The notes under the pieces: model-generated | What the model was told of the DNA's origin: nothing | Databases searched by the model: none | Seen by the model: the letters and a program-made list of their open reading frames with translations, nothing else | Program-made: the position numbers and the translations under genes | Assembly (NCBI GenBank): GCA_903876465.1 | Contig: CAIRAF010000104.1 | Location: 1-8,363, forward strand | DNA length: 8,363 nt | Reading direction: 5' to 3' | Source: an uncultured bacterium | GTDB taxonomy: Bacteria; Patescibacteriota; Minisyncoccia; Phycocordibacterales; PALSA-1337 | Part shown: one piece after another, positions 6,133 through 8,363 of the stretch | Layout of the letters: the number at the start of each line of letters is the position of its first letter | How positions within the stretch are numbered: position 1 is the first letter of the stretch

Positions 6133-6912
6133 TTATACATATTCTGCAAAACGGTCTTTAAATTTATGGAAGAATGAAAAACCAATAATAAGAGAGGCAA
6201 GAGCTATACAAATAGCCCCTAGAGACATCCAAAATGGTGGTAGTATGGCATAGATTGCAACATCACGTGCGGTTGTCATGAAATAGAACAATGGGTTTAA
6301 GAGGTTGCTCAAGTATAAGTAATTACCCGGGTTAACTACATAGAAAATCGGTGTTACAAAGAGAAGGAGTTGAGAAAAAATTGACCAGATATTCCTAAAA
6401 TCACTAAAATAGAGTCCGATAGTAGAGAATAGGAAGCATAAACCGAGGGTAAATAAAGCGTAGAGTATAAAAGCGAAAATATACCAGACGATACCAATAA
6501 GTGATACATGGAAATAGATAAATAAAAGGGCTACAAGTAATAACTCAAATATATGAGAGAAAATAGCCTGGAATACTATTGAAAGTACAAATATTTCATA
6601 AGGTATCTTCATTGATTTTATGAAGCCAGCATTATTTCTGATTAGATCAATAGATGCGCCTATAGATTGGTTAAAAAAATTGAGCATGATTAGTCCCATC
6701 AAAAGATAAACAGGGTAATAAGCCACAGTTGCAGTCGAAAATAGGACTCCTCGAAGATAGAGGATAATGAAAAAATAACTGAGCGGATTGAGTAGATACC
6801 ACAAAATACCGAGATAACTACTCTCGTTTCTCACTTTGAAATTTGCTTTCGCTAATGAATAGCTTGTTTCAAGGATTTCCCGATATTTTTTTATCGATAC
6901 TGTTGTAGTCAT
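6133..6912 (-). CDS. wzm: ABC-2 type permease, polysaccharide export (Wzm-like)
   Basis: A 259-residue inner-membrane protein, the usual size for the transmembrane half of O-antigen, capsule or teichoic-acid exporters. The cytoplasmic N-terminus SIKKYREILETSYSLAKANFKVRNESSYLG leads into ILWYLLNPL, the conserved LG-x-x-W-x-x-x-NP entry of the ABC-2 family. About six helices follow (near 37-53, 66-84, 105-132, 138-168, 178-193 and 228-246). The conserved YFSDFRNI (168-175), TPIFY (187-191) and a late NPL are present. I chose ATG 6912. The frame also allows TTG at 6936, but that codon overlaps a good extended -10 box and adds eight residues unlike the family. It lies 43 bases after the RNase Y stop and 7 bases before the ATPase. 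Its partner is the downstream Wzt-like protein, and the substrate is a lipid-linked glycan by context. Confidence 0.85.
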   Translation of the reverse strand: MTTTVSIKKYREILETSYSLAKANFKVRNESSYLGILWYLLNPLSYFFIILYLRGVLFSTATVAYYPVYLLMGLIMLNFFNQSIGASIDLIRNNAGFIKSMKIPYEIFVLSIVFQAIFSHIFELLLVALLFIYFHVSLIGIVWYIFAFILYALFTLGLCFLFSTIGLYFSDFRNIWSIFSQLLLFVTPIFYVVNPGNYLYLSNLLNPLFYFMTTARDVAIYAILPPFWMSLGAICIALASLIIGFSFFHKFKDRFAEYV

Positions 6913-6935
6913 ACTATGCCGATTTTGACTAACCA

Positions 6936-6944
6936 ATCATAGCA
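6936..6944 (-). promoter_or_regulatory. Extended -10 promoter for the exporter pair
   Basis: On the minus strand TGC-TATGAT is a TGn-TATAAT-type extended -10 located between the RNase Y stop and the permease ATG. Transcription would start near 6929, giving a leader of about 17 bases. No good -35 is seen (TTCGCA sits 20 bases upstream), which extended -10 promoters can tolerate. The surrounding 12 bases match those upstream of the GT-C gene in 11 of 12 positions. It would let the exporter be expressed apart from RNase Y. Confidence 0.4.
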
Positions 6945-6955
6945 TAAGGAGACTG

Positions 6956-8363
6956 TTATCTTGCGAACTCAATTGTTCTAGTTTCACGGATGACGGTGAC
7001 TTTGATTTCACCAGGATATTTGAGATCCTTTTCTATTTTCATGGCTATATCACGAGCTAATTGCTTTGCTTCAACATCACCCATATCTTCTGGTCTGACG
7101 AATACACGGATTTCACGGCCTGCTTGGAGAGCGTAAGACTTTTCAATACCTTTGAATGAGTTAGCTGTAGCTTCGAGATCAGCTAGACGTTTGAGATAGT
7201 TCTCAACGTTATCACGGCGTGCACCAGGACGAGCGCCTGAAATAGCATCGGCTGTCTGAACGATACGTGATTCAACAGTCTCATAAGGATATTCTTCATG
7301 ATGAGCTTGCATGGCCTTAACAATTTCTTCTGAAGCACCAAACTTCTGGAGGATACGGCGTCCAATCTCAACATGGGTGCCAGAAACTTCATGGTCAAGA
7401 GCTTTACCGATATCATGGAGAAGGGCACCTGCCTTTGCAACTTGGACATTTGCACCGAGTTCTTCTGCAATCATGCCGGCGATGTGAGCCATTTCGACTG
7501 AGTGTTGGAGAACATTTTGACCGTAACTTGTACGGAAATATAGACGACCGAGAATAAGTAGGATGCGTGGATCAAGTCCGACAACACCACATTCGTATGC
7601 AGCCTGTTCACCTTTTTCTTTAATTGTCTTATTGATATCTTGTTTTGCCTTTTCGATGATTTGTTCGATACGTGCAGGTTGAATACGACCATCCTTAATG
7701 AGTTCTTCGAGGGCGAGGCGAGCTGTATGACGACGTACAGGATCAAATGATGAAATAGTAATAGCACCTGGAGTATCATCAACCATGACTTCAACACCGG
7801 TCATACGTTCAAAAGCCTTGATATTACGGCCTTCTTTACCAATGATTTTTCCTTTGATGTCATCACTTGGAATTGGAACTGATGTAGACATGACATCTGA
7901 TGCAACAGAAGAAGCAAGACGCTGTATAGATATTGCGAGAATATCTTTGGCCTTTTGTTCAAGAGCTTCTTCACCTTGAGATTCGAGCTTATTCATACGA
8001 ACAAGGATATCTTCTTCGGCTTGTTTCTCAACAAGCTTGATAATTTCTGCCTTTGCATCCTCTTGTGAAAGTTTTGCGGCTTTTTCGAGTGCAACAATGC
8101 GATCGGTCTGAATTTTTTCAGCCTGTTCACGAATAGCTTTTATCTCTGAAACACGTGTTTTGACCAAATCTACTTCTTTATCGAGATCAGTCTGACGTTT
8201 ATCGAGCATCTCCTCCTTTTTGATGAGGCGTGACTCTGTTTGACTAGCTTTTTCTTCTTTTTCCTTTATTTCCTTTTTACCTTCTTCTATTACTTGCTGG
8301 GCCTTTGTTTCGGCTTCAACAGTAATCTTTTTTGCCTCCTCTTTTGCAGAGAGAAGCATCTCC
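6956..8363 (-). CDS. rny: Ribonuclease Y, N-terminus cut by window edge
   Basis: Membrane-anchored endoribonuclease that starts mRNA decay. The reading frame runs off the right edge: the codon before the first visible Met is GAG (Glu), so that Met is internal. Visible are 467 residues after that Glu: a long charged coiled coil (about 1-140), the KH RNA-binding domain with GKIIGKEGRN (170-179), and the HD hydrolase domain with H286 in LQHSVEMAH, the H315-D316 pair in LLHDIGKA, AHH (352-354) and D371 in TADAISGARPGARR. The family's typical C-terminus, PGEIKVTVIRE to the end, is intact. Full-length enzymes are about 510-520 residues, so some 50 residues including the N-terminal membrane helix are missing. 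Its GC is clearly higher than that of the glycan genes (33 of 60 in bases 7201-7260). No strong terminator follows the stop. Confidence 0.97.
   Translation of the reverse strand, partial: EMLLSAKEEAKKITVEAETKAQQVIEEGKKEIKEKEEKASQTESRLIKKEEMLDKRQTDLDKEVDLVKTRVSEIKAIREQAEKIQTDRIVALEKAAKLSQEDAKAEIIKLVEKQAEEDILVRMNKLESQGEEALEQKAKDILAISIQRLASSVASDVMSTSVPIPSDDIKGKIIGKEGRNIKAFERMTGVEVMVDDTPGAITISSFDPVRRHTARLALEELIKDGRIQPARIEQIIEKAKQDINKTIKEKGEQAAYECGVVGLDPRILLILGRLYFRTSYGQNVLQHSVEMAHIAGMIAEELGANVQVAKAGALLHDIGKALDHEVSGTHVEIGRRILQKFGASEEIVKAMQAHHEEYPYETVESRIVQTADAISGARPGARRDNVENYLKRLADLEATANSFKGIEKSYALQAGREIRVFVRPEDMGDVEAKQLARDIAMKIEKDLKYPGEIKVTVIRETRTIEFAR

Noticed and set aside
6126..6200. An upstream extension of the Wzt-like ATPase by 25 codons
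   Set aside because: It overlaps the permease C-terminus and is unlike Wzt N-termini. ATG 6125 starts directly at the conserved KRITISHLNKKF stretch.
6913..6936. TTG start for the permease giving eight extra residues
   Set aside because: The TTG overlaps the predicted extended -10 box, and the extra residues do not resemble the family, while ATG 6912 does.
7183..7979. Secondary reading frames inside RNase Y on both strands
   Set aside because: They are shadows of a well-conserved gene and have no recognisable domain.
1..8363. Alternative genetic code with UGA read as glycine
   Set aside because: All full-length genes are complete under the standard code with TAA stops and normal GGN glycine codons; no in-frame UGA is needed.
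1..8363. CRISPR arrays, tRNA or rRNA genes, insertion sequences, integrases and attachment sites
   Set aside because: I looked for regularly spaced repeats, cloverleaf-like stretches, terminal inverted repeats and transposase motifs and saw none.

Overview
The window looks like a compact, AT-rich bacterial chromosome segment. It carries a surface-polysaccharide (glycan) synthesis and ABC-export cluster between two housekeeping genes: an HU-type DNA-binding protein, cut by the left edge, and ribonuclease Y, cut by the right edge. None of the six visible gene starts has a convincing Shine-Dalgarno sequence. All six visible stop codons are TAA, most gaps are 7 to 42 bases, and UGA is not needed as a sense codon. 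RNase Y, HU, the lack of Shine-Dalgarno sequences and the tight packing together fit a Patescibacteria/CPR genome (Parcubacteria-like). That placement is inference and only moderately confident. Codes in which UGA means glycine (Gracilibacteria, Absconditabacteria) are not supported.

Layout. Positions 1-118 (minus) hold the N-terminus of HU. Positions 119-242 hold its promoter and a GC-rich structured leader. Positions 243-1961 (minus) encode a large multi-pass membrane protein of glycosyltransferase GT-C type. Only 17 bases separate its start from a divergent plus-strand run of three glycosyltransferases: a polyprenyl-phosphate-sugar synthase-like GT2 with a C-terminal membrane domain (1979-3157), a GT4 (3181-4293) and a GT8 (4304-5347). 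This run meets head-on, across 7 bases, a minus-strand run made of RNase Y (6956-8363), a Wzm-like ABC-2 permease (6133-6912) and a Wzt-like ATPase (5355-6125).

How it may work together (inference). The GT2 would charge polyprenyl phosphate with a sugar on the inner membrane face. The GT-C protein would use that lipid-linked sugar on the outer face. The GT4 and GT8 would extend a lipid-linked glycan in the cytoplasm, which the Wzm/Wzt pair would export. No initiating phosphoglycosyltransferase, flippase, polymerase or ligase is visible, so the pathway must be completed elsewhere. The glycan cluster is lower in GC than the flanking housekeeping genes by hand-counted samples, which fits exchange of the cluster as a cassette.

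I see no clear sign of an undescribed system. The points most worth a second look are the near-leaderless divergent starts, a 12-base motif repeated upstream of two membrane-protein genes, the pairing of a GT2 lipid-sugar synthase with an unnamed GT-C protein, and the structured HU leader.
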